Source: Spiroplasma clarkii
GTDB taxonomy: Bacteria > Bacillota_I > Bacilli_A > Mycoplasmatales > Mycoplasmataceae
Assembly (NCBI RefSeq): GCF_002795265.1
Contig: NZ_CP024870.1
Coordinates: forward strand, 124,001 to 188,000
Direction of reading: 5' to 3'
Length of the DNA: 64,000 nucleotides
Position 1 is the stretch's first letter. Every line of letters begins with the position of its first letter. The position numbers were made by a program, and so were the translations under genes. The notes below the pieces were generated by a model. It had not been told where the DNA came from. It did not search any database and was given only the letters and a program-made list of their open reading frames with translations. Below are positions 9,861 to 20,043 of this stretch, one piece after another.

Positions 9861-11409
9861 CATTGTTATCAAAACAAAAAAGGACTAAATGTTATCAAAA
9901 CAAATTTGGACTTTATTATAATAATAAAGGAAATCAGGGAATAAAAATGAAAAGAAATTATAGAGGTAAAAGACAAATGAAAACCAACAAACATATACAA
10001 GATATTATTAGGGAGGCTGCTTTATCCAGGGATAAAGCAGCCAAAAGAGAACTTTTGATAAAAAGTGGTGGTAGTAGATCATGGTTTTATGATGCCATTA
10101 AAAAATACAAAGAAATTGGTGAGGCCTTCTTTATCCACAAAAATAAAAACAATAAGCATGCTCAAAAGCGAACCCATATGCAAGCACTAGAGATTAGCAG
10201 GATTTTTAGGGATGAGTACTTAAACTGTAATTTTAGGGATTTTATGCGCTATTTAAAAGCAGATAAAAGATATGACTATCAGTGGGTGAGTTATTCATAT
10301 ATTTACAATATTTTAAGATCTAAAAATCATTGCTCAAAACTGGCACATAAAAAAACTATCAAATTGTTAGCAAAAGAAGAAGAGTTGAAAAATAGACCTC
10401 AAAGTCTACTGGTTCCCTCCTCAGCTACAGAAAGAGCAAAAGAAAATATCCATATTGCAAAGCCAAGAACCCAAAGGCATGGTCATGTTGTTGAAGCTGA
10501 TGCTACATTTTGAAGATTCAGTGATGAGGAGATTTGGGCATTGCATGGTTATATTGATGAGGCAAGTGGAGAGGTTTTAGGATTATATTTTGATCATCAA
10601 GAAACTACTGAAGGTTATTTCAATGCTTTGAAACCGGTCTTAAAAAATTATGGGACTTTTGAAGTGCTAAGAACTGACAAACGCAGAACTTTTTGGAGTG
10701 AAAAAAAAGAATCTTCGCCCGAAGATTCTCGAATTCAGTTTGCATTTGTAGCTAAAAACTTAGGTATTGACATCCAATCATCAATTTCACCACAATTCAA
10801 ACCAAGGATTGAAAGGCTCTGAAAAACCATTAAAGGTACAATCACTACCTTTATGGAACAAAATAAAGTCACAAATATTAATGAGGCCAATCTAGTCTTA
10901 CCAAAATTTGTTGAGTATTTAAATAATCATGTTGTAACCCTTCAAAAAGATTTTACTACAAATTCATTCAAAAAATTTGAGGGAGATCTAAATATTATTT
11001 TGGGACACAAATCAATTAGAGTGGTTGCAAGAGATCTAACTGTTACCTATGAAAAGAAAAAGTACTTTATATGCAATTTCACAACACCATTAAATATACC
11101 CAGACGAGAGATTATGATAATTCAATGTTGTGATGGTAACCTTATCGCATCACTTGGTGATAACTATTATAGTATGATTGAATTTGATAATGAAATGCTC
11201 TACAAATCAAAAGTTGTTCTTGAAAATGAAGGAGTGAAACCTGAAGATATGCCACAAAAAATTAAAAACAACTCTGTCTGAGCTCAATCAAACTTTATCT
11301 TTTTTAAGAAAAAATACTCAAGTTGATATAAAAAGCACTCCTATTAAACTAGCAATTTATTAAAAGTTGTATTAAAATTACTAAAAGTCCAAATTTGTTT
11401 TGATAGCTA
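9861..11409 (+). mobile_element. IS1202-like insertion sequence in xylB
   Basis: A 1549-bp element with one transposase gene, flanked by 32-bp direct repeats. The right end, read inverted, begins TAGCTATCAAAAC. The left end carries two tandem copies of that motif, TGTTATCAAAACAAA at 9864-9878 and 9890-9904. The inner left copy matches the right end over 22 bp (9893-9914 with the complement of 11385-11406). Long target duplications of this kind are known for the IS1202 family (formerly ISNCY). Family assignment rests on the transposase and the duplication length, without a database search. Confidence 0.8.
9947..11347 (+). CDS. DDE transposase, IS1202-like
   Basis: A 466-residue transposase, intact when TGA is read as Trp. 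An N-terminal DNA-binding region rich in Lys/Arg is followed by a DDE core: VVEADATFW (first Asp), LRTDKRRTFW (second Asp) and KPRIERLW (Glu). The ALHGYIDEASGEVLGLYFDHQET segment resembles the core of IS1202-type transposases. Start ATG 9947 lies after weak purine-rich sequence. The gene may still be functional. Trp is encoded by both TGG and TGA, so the element has lived in a TGA-Trp host. Confidence 0.85.
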
Positions 11410-11673
11410 CAAGCAGATATTTTTGGAACTGAGGTTTATACATTAAAGAACAATGAGGGTGCAGCTACTGGTGCTGCTATGATTGCAGCAGTTAATTCAG
11501 GATGATGACAAACATATGCAGAATGTTGTCAATGTTTTGTCTCATATGATACAGTCTATACTCCAAATCTGGAAAATAAACAACAATATGAAAAAATCTT
11601 TGAATTATACAAACAAATATATAACAACAACCAGTCATTTTACAAAGCACATGCAAAAATATTTACAAACTAA
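11410..11673 (+). pseudogene. xylB: Xylulokinase, 3' part after the IS
   Basis: The remaining C-terminus of xylulokinase, beginning with the second copy of the 32-bp duplication and ending at TAA 11671-11673. It encodes QADIFGTEVYTLKNNEG, then GAATGAAMIAAV, the conserved glycine/alanine helix near the end of FGGY kinases. The stop is 15 bp from the next ATPase start with GGAGG in between, so originally xylA-xylB and the second ABC importer formed one operon. The IS and its ends are likely to affect expression of the transporter genes downstream. Confidence 0.9.
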
Positions 11674-11688
11674 CAAATGGAGGACAAA

Positions 11689-13197
11689 ATGATAAAAGAA
11701 CACAAGAATAAGAATTTAAAAATTCTTAGGTTAAAGAATATCTTTAAAAAATTTGGTGATGTCATGGCACTAAAGGGTGTAAGTTTGAATTCATATGAAG
11801 GTTTATGTATGGCAGTGCTTGGGGAAAATGGAGCTGGTAAATCAACTTTAATGAACATTATTTCAGGAGTACACCAAAAAACTAGTGGAGAAATGCTCTA
11901 TTTAAACCAAGAGTATATCCCCAAAAATACTAAGGATGCTGAAAAACTTGGAGTGGTGATTATTCACCAAGAATTAAACACAGTTAATGATATGACAGTT
12001 TTAGACAATGTTTTTTTAGGGTCAGAAATTAGAACAAATTTAGGAACAATAAATTATAAAAAACAATTAAGTATCTTAAAAGAAGCTTTACAAGAAATTG
12101 AAATCAATATTGATCCTATGATTGAAATGAATAAATTATCTGTTGCAGAACAACAAATGATTGAAATTACGAAAGCAATTATTCGAGATGCAAAGGTAAT
12201 TATCATGGATGAACCAACTTCATCACTTTCAAATAAAGAGACTTTAAAATTATTTGAAGTTATAAAAAAAATGAAAACCCAAAATAAATCAATTATTTAT
12301 ATTTCACACAGGTTACAAGAAATTCCTGTGATTTGTGAAAGAATGACAATCATTCGAGATGGAACTTTCATTGGTGAATATTTGGTTGGTGAATTGAGTG
12401 AAGATGAAATTATTGCCAAAATGGTTGGACGTAATGTCACTGAAAAATTCCCAGCAAAATTTAAAAAACCAGGTCAAAAAATTTTAGAGGTGCGAGCACT
12501 TTCAAATAGTTTTTTAAAAAATATTAACTTTCAAGTTAACTCAAATGAGATTCTAGGTTTTGCTGGATTAGTTGGAGCAAAAAGAACTGAACTTTTTAAA
12601 ACGCTAATTGGTTTATACCAAAAGGATAACTTGGAAATGATTTACTTAGGCAAAGAAGTAAATTTTAAAAGTCCCAACCATGCAATTCGCAAAAACTTTT
12701 ATTATGTTACTGAAGATCGCAAACTTGAAGGATTACATTTAAATGAAAGTATAAAATTTAACATTTCTCTATCATCAATTGATAAGTTTAAGGTAAAATT
12801 TTTAAACTCAATTTCAAATGCTAAAGAAATAAAAAATTCACAATTTTATTTTCAAAAAACTTTAATCAAAGCTCCAGACATTGACAGAATTGCAGGTAAT
12901 CTTTCTGGGGGTAACCAACAAAAAGTACTGATTGCTAAAGCCTTATCTGCCAATCCCAAAATTATTGTTTTTGATGAACCAACCCGAGGGGTTGATGTTG
13001 GAGCCAGACGCGAGATATATGATTTAATCTATGAATTTAAAAAAAATAACAATGGTGGAATTGTGGTTATTTCAAATGATTTACCGGAAATCATTGGCTT
13101 ATGTGACCGAGTCTTGGTTATGAAAAAAGGAGCAATTACAAAAGAGATTCTGGAAACAGAAATGGATCAAGAAACAATCTTGAGATATGCAATATAA
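11689..13197 (+). CDS. Ribose/xylose-type ABC importer ATPase (copy 2)
   Basis: A 502-residue double ATPase, paralogue of the protein at 1492-2997. Domain 1: GENGAGKST, Walker B VIIMDEPTSS. Domain 2: degenerate Walker A GLVGAKRTEL, LSGGNQQKV, IIVFDEPTRGVD. GGAGG at 11679 and ATG 11689 fix the start. Because it directly follows xylB, its substrate is most likely xylose. Segments such as 12541-12600 and 12949-13110 are almost identical in DNA to copy 1 while other parts differ much more, which suggests gene conversion between the copies. Confidence 0.92.
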   Translation: MIKEHKNKNLKILRLKNIFKKFGDVMALKGVSLNSYEGLCMAVLGENGAGKSTLMNIISGVHQKTSGEMLYLNQEYIPKNTKDAEKLGVVIIHQELNTVNDMTVLDNVFLGSEIRTNLGTINYKKQLSILKEALQEIEINIDPMIEMNKLSVAEQQMIEITKAIIRDAKVIIMDEPTSSLSNKETLKLFEVIKKMKTQNKSIIYISHRLQEIPVICERMTIIRDGTFIGEYLVGELSEDEIIAKMVGRNVTEKFPAKFKKPGQKILEVRALSNSFLKNINFQVNSNEILGFAGLVGAKRTELFKTLIGLYQKDNLEMIYLGKEVNFKSPNHAIRKNFYYVTEDRKLEGLHLNESIKFNISLSSIDKFKVKFLNSISNAKEIKNSQFYFQKTLIKAPDIDRIAGNLSGGNQQKVLIAKALSANPKIIVFDEPTRGVDVGARREIYDLIYEFKKNNNGGIVVISNDLPEIIGLCDRVLVMKKGAITKEILETEMDQETILRYAI

Positions 13198-13208
13198 AGG
13201 ATAATATT

Positions 13209-14963
13209 ATGAACAAACTAGAATATTTTCAAAAAGATTATAGTGAAAAAACTAGGAAGCAAATAGTTAACAAGTATAATGTCAGCATAGAACTTTTAGT
13301 TGAATCAAAAGAAAACTATAATCTCAAAAAAAATGATGTGATCTATAACATATCTACTATAAGAGAAAGAAATTTATTAAAAAATCAAAACAAAATTGAT
13401 AAATTAAATTCTCTCTTAATACAAAATAAAGATAAAATTGAATTTTTGTTGAACGATAAACAAATTAGTCAACAAGAATTTGATCAACAAATTAAAATTG
13501 CAGAACAAGACTTTTCACAAAACTATGCAAAAAAAATTAATGAGTTACATGCAAAGGCAAAAAAATATAATAAAAAAATGGATTCACTAGTTGACTTAAA
13601 AAAATTAAAGTTCAAAGAACAAATAAAAAATTTTGAAATAAAAATTAATAAAAAAATTGAAGTACTTGAAAGTAAAAAAGAAAATGCTATCAAAAAAATT
13701 ATTTCAGATAATCAAGAATTTATTGAAACTCATGAGCAAAATTTATTAGAGAAGAAGAAACTTAAATTAAAAAACAGTAGAGAATATTTAGCTTATGAAA
13801 AATTTGAATCTGATTATCAGAATAAAAAATTTGGAGAACTATCTTACAGCGAAGAGAAACCAAAGTTTGAAGAAAAAATAAATAAGCGAGTTGAAAAAAT
13901 TAATCGCTTAGGTAATTTTAGTTTATCTCGCTTAACATGAAAAGTTGCAAGTCTAGATTTTTACAGTGAACAAAAAAAGATAAAAACAAAAAATACATTG
14001 TTAAGTATTTTAGATCAATCTAAGTTACTAATTATTATTTTAATTATTGCAATTGTTGCCGGGTTTTCAAATCAATATTTTTTTACACAAAGAACCTGAA
14101 TCAATTTACTAACAAATAATTTAGATTTATTATTAGTGGCCTTCGGGATGACTTTAATTATTTTGACTGGAGGTATTGACTTATCTGTAGGTTCATTACT
14201 AGCCTTTTCAGGTGCAGTGTTGGTTAAGTTGTTAGAAAGTGATTACAATATTTACTTGGCCTTAATTATTAGTTTAGCTACAGCCATGAGTTTTGGATTA
14301 GTTTCTGGATGATTGATAAGTTATGTTAAACTTCAACCATTCATTTTCACCCTTGTCTTAATGATTGTCTTGAGAGGAGCAAATTCAATTTTATTAAATT
14401 CAACTGCAACTCTTTTACCCAATAACACTTTACAATTTTTAGTGAGACCTCTACTAGGTAACATACCTTGAACATTCTTTATTGCTATTGCGATTTATAT
14501 ATTTTTATTTATCTTAATGAAATGATATAAATACGGAAGACATGTTTATGCAGTTGGGGGTAACACCAAAGCCTCACATCTTTCAGGAATAAAAACCAAA
14601 ATGGTATCAACAAGTGTTTATGTCTTTTCAGGAGCACTAGTGTTTGTTGGAGCATTATTTTATGTAAGTAAATTAAATAGTATTGCGCCAACTTCAGGAA
14701 ATTCACTTGAATTGGATGCCATTGCTTGTGTAGCACTGGGGGGAACCTCTTTACTTGGAGGAAAAGGTGGAGTTACTAAAACTTTAATGGGTTGATTTGT
14801 AACTTGTGTTTTAAGCACAGCTATGAACATGATTGGTATTGATAGTTATTGACAAATGATTGTTAAAGGATCTGTAATTTTAGTGGCAGTATTATCTGAT
14901 AAAAAATTTGGAGTTATCCAAAAAACCAAAAATTTAATTATGCATTTTGCATATAGAATATAG
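13209..14963 (+). CDS. Ribose-type ABC permease with N-terminal coiled-coil extension (copy 2)
   Basis: A 584-residue permease, exactly the length of its paralogue at 3008-4762. Residues 1 to about 270 are a charged coiled-coil-like region (NKKIEVLESKKENAIKKI) without membrane segments; the rest is a RbsC-type membrane domain (FGMTLIILTGGIDLSVGSLLAFSG, AIACVALGGTSLLGGKGG). ATG 13209 is 11 bp after the ATPase stop with AAAGGA upstream. Conservation of the extension in both copies argues that it is functional and not an annotation artefact. Confidence 0.88.
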
Positions 14964-14974
14964 GAAAAAAAATT

Positions 14975-16063
14975 ATGAAAAAATTAATGAGTATTTTAGG
15001 AACAATGTCAGTATTGACATCATCAGTAGCAACAGTAGTTGCTTGTGGGGATAGCAGAGATTTAATCCAAATAGTAATTTCTGAAGATCCAAATGCCTTT
15101 TGAACTGATTATATTAAAGGCGCAGAAGATTATGTTAAAACTGATGAATTAAAAGATAAATATAGAGTAAAATGAATTTCATCAAAACAAGATTCAAGTA
15201 TTGAATTATCAAATACTAAGTCTGCAGTTGATGGAGGAGCAAAAGCAATAATACTTGCACAAGTTGATATGAAAGCAACTGAAGCTGCAAAATATGTTAA
15301 TGCTAATAATGTACCTTTAATTGCATCAAATGTTCCATTTGCTGATGAAAAAGATCTTGTAGATAGTGAAAAACCAAATTGACAAGTTTTCCAAGATGGA
15401 GCAAAAGCAACAGCACAGTTGGCTGAGGACATATACCAAATCCTTGAAGACTATGGTGTTGCAAAAACAAATGATAAATATAAAGTTTATGAAATTCAAG
15501 GAAACCCAGCAACCACTAGTGCAACAACAAGACATGCTGGATGACACAGCACAAATTTATTTGATAACGATTGAATGGGCAGTATGAATGAATCATCATT
15601 ACCAGATGGTGTGGGAGTTAATGGAATGTTTCTTGAAATTCAAGCCAACCAAAAAGTTGTTGCCAATTTACAACAAATTGTAGCTGAAGATGGCGCAGAT
15701 TTAATTTATGCACACAGTGATGCAATGGCTAGAGGGGCGTTGTCTGCATTACAAACAGATCAAAAAGGTAAAGATTGATTGCAACCAGAAATTGATGAAG
15801 TTACTGGAGAAGTAACCAAACTTGGAGGTATCATTGTAGGTTATGACTATGATACTATTAGTGTTACTATGCTTTCAAACTGAAAACAAAACCCTACAAA
15901 TAATATTTTTGCAACAGTGCACATGTCTGCATCTGAATTAGGTTCAAAATCTGTTGAAAAAGCAATTGAAGAAATTGAAAATTCTAATGAAAATAAAAGC
16001 AAATACAAATTAGATGAAATTACTATTACAGTGAAAGCTGCTTTAGATAAAAAAGAAGACTAG
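14975..16063 (+). CDS. Sugar-binding lipoprotein (copy 2), probable xylose-binding protein
   Basis: A 362-residue lipoprotein with signal MKKLMSILGTMSVLTSSVATVVAC and Cys near residue 24. It has the type I periplasmic-binding fold (SEDPNAFWTDY, GGAKAIILAQ, NVPLIASNVPF, GADLIYAHSDAMARGAL). It is the last gene of the xyl-ABC operon and is followed by a strong terminator. Compared with copy 1 it has an insertion around residues 190-215 and a shift from NNPDQRAAAKYV to VDMKATEAAKYV, so ligand preference may differ. Confidence 0.88.
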
Positions 16064-16097
16064 TTCATAACGCTATTTAAAAATTTTAAAAAAAATT

Positions 16098-16148
16098 AAC
16101 AACCACTTTCAAAAAAGGCTTTAGGCAAATTTGAAATGGTTGTTTTTA
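16098..16148 (+). terminator. Terminator of xyl-ABC operon copy 2
   Basis: AACAACCA / TGGTTGTT, one bulged C, then TTTCAAA / TTTGAAA, followed by a T tract. It is a strong hairpin and a diverged version of the terminator at 5872-5919, so terminator and operon were duplicated together. Confidence 0.85.
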
Positions 16149-16260
16149 AATTTTACAACCATGTTTATTAATAATGATATGTTCAAAAATGAACATTTGA
16201 GATAATTTGAACTAAGTGTTTTAAAAACAACCCCTAGCACCAAGTACACACTTATAATAT

Positions 16261-16269
16261 TGGTATAAT
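16261..16269 (+). promoter_or_regulatory. Extended -10 promoter of the RpiR gene
   Basis: TGGTATAAT, a TGn-extended -10 box, with no good -35. It lies 34 bp before the ATG at 16295; RBS AGAGGAG follows. About 70 bp upstream is a short inverted repeat ATGTTC / GAACAT (16179-16196) of unknown meaning. Confidence 0.5.
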
Positions 16270-16294
16270 AGTTATAGATAAGAGGAGAGTTTAT

Positions 16295-17086
16295 ATGGAG
16301 CATTTAGTTAATAACACTAAATTATCATCAACAGAAAGAACAGTAATTGAGTATATTATCACAAACATAGATAAATTAGAGAATATGACAATTAAAAAAA
16401 TTTGTAACCAATTAAATGTATCAGAATCTTTGATCACAAAGAGTTGTAAGAAAGTGGATTTTAGTGGTTTTAAGGATTTAAAAGATCATCTTTTAAATCA
16501 ATACTACTACAAAAAAGAAAAAAATTTAAAAGAAGATTTTTATGATAATTTGTTTAGTGATTTAAAATTAACACATAATATTATTGATCAAGATTTAATT
16601 GCAAAGATTGCAAGTCAATTATGTGAAAATAATAACAAAATAATAATCTTTGCAACAGGCAAAACCAAAATAATTGCCAGTTACTTTTACTTTACATTGC
16701 TTGAATATGGATTTAATGTTGAAATGGTCTCTTCGTTATATGCAGAAAAAGGCTTTGAAACTAATAATGCCATAATTTTTGCTCTATCAATTTCTGGAAA
16801 CAACTCAAAAATTGATAGATATTTAAATATTATTAATCAATTTAAAAAATACAAAATGATTGTTGGAGTCACTTCAACTCCAAACTTTATTTCAAAAAAT
16901 AATGTTAATTTTCATATTTATGGAAACATTAGAAAGTATTTTTCTTCAGACCAAAGAGCAAATCCCTTTGTTGAAAAATATGTTTTAATGTACTTAATTG
17001 ACAATATTTTATTAAACATCTTTGAAAAATTGAAATATGACAATAAAGTTGTTTTTGGTAACTCTAAATCAAAAAACTTTATATAA
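16295..17086 (+). CDS. RpiR/MurR-family transcriptional regulator
   Basis: A 263-residue protein with the RpiR layout: N-terminal HTH_6 domain (about 1-75; LSSTERTVIEYIITNIDKLENMTIKKICNQLNVSESLITKSCKK) and a SIS phosphosugar-binding domain (about 95-230; IIIFATGKTKIIASYFYFTL and ALSISGNNSKIDRYLN). It precedes a PTS EIIC gene by 88 bp, so it probably controls that operon in response to a phosphosugar. It is one of two RpiR proteins in the window and a candidate ligand for the shared TTTGGAAT palindrome, though no such site lies beside this gene. Confidence 0.85.
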   Translation: MEHLVNNTKLSSTERTVIEYIITNIDKLENMTIKKICNQLNVSESLITKSCKKVDFSGFKDLKDHLLNQYYYKKEKNLKEDFYDNLFSDLKLTHNIIDQDLIAKIASQLCENNNKIIIFATGKTKIIASYFYFTLLEYGFNVEMVSSLYAEKGFETNNAIIFALSISGNNSKIDRYLNIINQFKKYKMIVGVTSTPNFISKNNVNFHIYGNIRKYFSSDQRANPFVEKYVLMYLIDNILLNIFEKLKYDNKVVFGNSKSKNFI

Positions 17087-17174
17087 TTTCTATATTTTGT
17101 AAAAACTAAGAAATAATTTTCCAAGTATTCCCTAATATTTATTATTAAATCATTATGGAGGTGAAAATTAATTA

Positions 17175-18545
17175 ATGAAAAAAGAAAAAATAAAATCTAC
17201 TCAGATAACACCATGAACCAGATTTAAAGGGTGGTTATCAAAAGCTCGTGGGTCTATGGAATCATTTGGTAGGGCAATTTTAGTCCCAGTAACTGTAATT
17301 CCATTATTAGCTTTAATAGGTTCAGTTGGTTATGCCATGCAAGCTATTGCTGTGGAAGCAGGAACTTATGAAGGTACTGTAAAAATAATTGCAGATGCTA
17401 TAAAAAATATTGGGATGATTGCAATAACCAACATAGACTTTTTAGTTGCAGTTGGTTTAGCAGCAGGACTTGCAAAACAAGAAAAAATTGCAGCAGCACT
17501 TTCTGGACTTATGGCTTATGCAGCACTACATTTTGCTGCCAATCTAATGATCCAATCTATTCATCCTGATATGCTATCAGGAACAGGTCCAAAAGAAAAT
17601 GGACTTGCCATAAGATTTGGGGTTATGTCATTTCAATACAATGCCTTTGGTGGAATGATTGCTGGATTAATAGGATATATTGTCCATAAATATACTTATA
17701 GACTTAAGTTTCCAAAATATTTAGCATTTTTTGGTGGACCAAGATTCTCACCAGTAGCTTCAACCCTAATTGCTTGACTTGTGGGGATGCCACTGGGAAT
17801 AAGTTGAATTTACATTTCAAGAGGTTTAGTGGCTTTTGGAAAAGGAATAGGTTCACTAGGACCAGCATCCCCATTCTTATATGGAGTTACAAATCGAGCC
17901 CTAATTCCATTTGGATTACATCAAGTTACAAATTATTTTTTGTACTATACTTCAGTTGGAACAACTTGAGTAGATAGTACAGGTAGAACTATTGAAGGAA
18001 TTTACAGTGTAGCTATTGCTAAATTAGGAGAAGGTGTCTTTTTAACAGCAAAAGATACTTGAATAATTAACGGAACTTTCCCAACAAATATGTTTAGTTT
18101 ACTGGGAGCAGCATTAGCACTATATTTTGTAATTCCAAAAGAAAATCGTAAAGTTGCTGGTAGTGCTATTATATCAGCAATGATGGCATCATTTTTAGCA
18201 GGGACTACTGAACCAATAGAGTTTACATTCTTATTTACAGCCCCTTGGCTGTATGGGATTCATGTTCTGTTCACAGGAATAACTTATTTGCTAATGTATG
18301 TTTGTAATTTTGCTCAAGTTTCAACCAGAGGTAGCGGTCTCATTACTTGAATAGCAGTTAATGCTGTTAACTTTAGAAATATTCAAAATGTTTGAGGGTT
18401 ATTTATTATTGGACCAATAATGGGAAGTATTTACTTTGTAACTTTCTATTTCTTGATTAAATACTTTAACTGAAATACACCAGGTAGAGATGGACAAATT
18501 GCAGTAATTGGAAAAGATCTTAAAGATAAACAAGCTGATGAATAA
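17175..18545 (+). CDS. PTS EIIC component, glucose/maltose family
   Basis: A 456-residue membrane transporter with about ten hydrophobic segments. FGRAILVPVTVIPLLALIGSVG at the N-terminus, NRALIPFGLHQV and the GTTEPIEFTFLF motif identify the EIIC of the glucose/maltose/N-acetylglucosamine superfamily. RBS GGAGGTGA lies 10 nt before ATG 17175. In homologues a IIB domain normally follows by a linker. Here the reading frame ends in TAA (18543-18545) within the linker and resumes in the same phase as an intact IIB domain. Substrate not determinable; a glucoside is likely. Confidence 0.85.
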
Positions 18546-18584
18546 CCAACTACCAGCAAAGCTAAAGATATAGCTGAGGTTGAA

Positions 18585-18812
18585 TTGATAATTAAAGGGC
18601 TGGGAGGAAAAGAAAATATTCAAATCTTAACAAATTGTATTTCAAGATTAAGAGTAACTCTTTATGATAAAACAAAATTTGACAAGGAGTTAATTAATCA
18701 AACAAAACCCTTTGGTATCAAAGAAATGGGAAACCAATTCCAGATTATTTATGGGGGTAGAGTTACTAACATTGCCACAGTTGCTAAGGAATATTTGGGA
18801 ATTGAGGATTAG
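18585..18812 (+). CDS. PTS EIIB domain, in frame after a stop codon
   Basis: The codons after the TAA at 18543 continue in the same frame as a complete EIIB domain: IIKGLGGKENIQILTNCISRLRVTL, with the phosphorylated Cys in NCISRLRV, ending at TAG 18810-18812. It may be translated from TTG 18585 (GAGGT 10 nt upstream), giving a separate 75-residue IIB, or the TAA may be a nonsense mutation in a once-fused EIICB. No ATG is available. The IIB sequence itself shows no decay. Confidence 0.7.
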   Translation: MIIKGLGGKENIQILTNCISRLRVTLYDKTKFDKELINQTKPFGIKEMGNQFQIIYGGRVTNIATVAKEYLGIED

Positions 18813-18814
18813 CA

Positions 18815-19333
18815 ATGCCACATAAAAAAATCCTTGATAATTTATACCTTGGAGATCAGTTTTCAAACGAGAAAAAGTCAGTGTGGCAATTAAAGATTAG
18901 CAACATCTACTATGAAATTTTATTGAGTAGGGAATGAGAAAATATTGAGTACTTCAAAAATGATTATTTTGTTAAAACTCAAATAAAGTTAGCACTAAAT
19001 TTATTTGATTCTCATGATGTTGCAAATTTTAATGAAGTTTTATTTGCAGCAGCAGTTAAATTTATTGATGAAAATATTTTAGAAAATGAAATTTATGTTC
19101 ATTGTCAACTTGGAGTTTCAAGAAGTGCAGCAGTAGTTTTTGCATACTTAGTTATTAAAAGAAAAATTAAAAATCAAAACTTCAGTGCGGCCTTAAAAGA
19201 ATTTATTGATAATTATTATCCATTCATGAAAGTTAATTATGGTGTGTATGAATTTTTAAAAAACAATTTTCCATTTAAGAATATAGAAAAATTAGCAAAG
19301 ATGAAATGAGATGATTTACAATGTACTACATAG
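18815..19333 (+). CDS. Dual-specificity (tyrosine/serine) phosphatase
   Basis: A 172-residue protein with the cysteine phosphatase P-loop HCQLGVSRS (Cys about 97, Arg about 103) and a candidate general-acid Asp in LFDSHD (about 65-68), the layout of DSPc domains. ATG 18815 lies only 2 bp after the IIB stop, so it belongs to the PTS operon. A protein phosphatase inside a PTS operon could reverse protein phosphorylation linked to sugar status, but this is inference. The C-terminal 13 bp overlap the next gene. Confidence 0.8.
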
Positions 19334-20043
19334 ATATTGATTGAAATGAAATTTTAGTTTATAAGGATGCTGAAATTATTCACACAGAAAGTTCAATGGT
19401 GTTGAGAGATTTGATTACCTCAGAAGTTCTTTTTACTGGTGATGAAGCAGTAGAACATTTGAAAGATCAAAAAAATTTGCTAGCGATTGTTCCTGTTGAA
19501 AATAAAAAAATTCTTTCATACCCAGATTTAAATTTAGTACTTGAAGCTATCATTCAAAAATTATGCTTGAAAGAAGTTTTCTTTGTTGACAGGTATCATA
19601 TTAATAAAAATAAATTGTCAAACAAACTTGGTTTGATTGATGAAATAGATTTTTTTAAAAAAATAGCAAGTAAAAACAAATACATTGAGTTGAGAAATAA
19701 TGAACTTCAGATTTTTGATTTGACTAATAATGATTTAGAAAAAATTGAAATTGGTTATTATAAAATTCTTAGTTCCCTAAACAGTTATTGTTATTTAAAC
19801 CATAACGGATTATTGAATACAAAGAGTACCATAGAACTATTTGAAAAGTTAGTTTCAAATGAATTAAATGAGATTGAACTCAAAGAAATTGAGACTGGTA
19901 AAAATATGACTATAAAAAATTTTGACAAAGCAGCAATGTTGAGTGAGATCAATTTCTTTTATAAAAAAATTTTTGAAAAAAGATGTGAACAAGAATATGA
20001 CTACAATAAAAAGTTTTTGAAAGTGAAAAAAATTTGTGATTAA
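19321..20043 (+). CDS. Unknown protein with MreB/actin-like N-terminus
   Basis: A 240-residue protein overlapping the phosphatase gene by 13 bp. Residues 1 to about 80 recall the start of MreB: IDIDWNEILVY against the MreB phosphate loop DLGTANTLVY, then ESSMVLRDLITSEVLFTGDEA against EPSVIA...GDEA, then IVPVENKKILSYPDLNLVLEAIIQKL against the PL..GVI.D...... helix. The DLGT phosphate-binding residues are lost and the protein ends about 100 residues early, so nucleotide binding is unlikely. If the likeness is real this is a degenerate actin homologue within a PTS operon. I made the comparison by eye; a profile search is needed. Confidence 0.45.
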
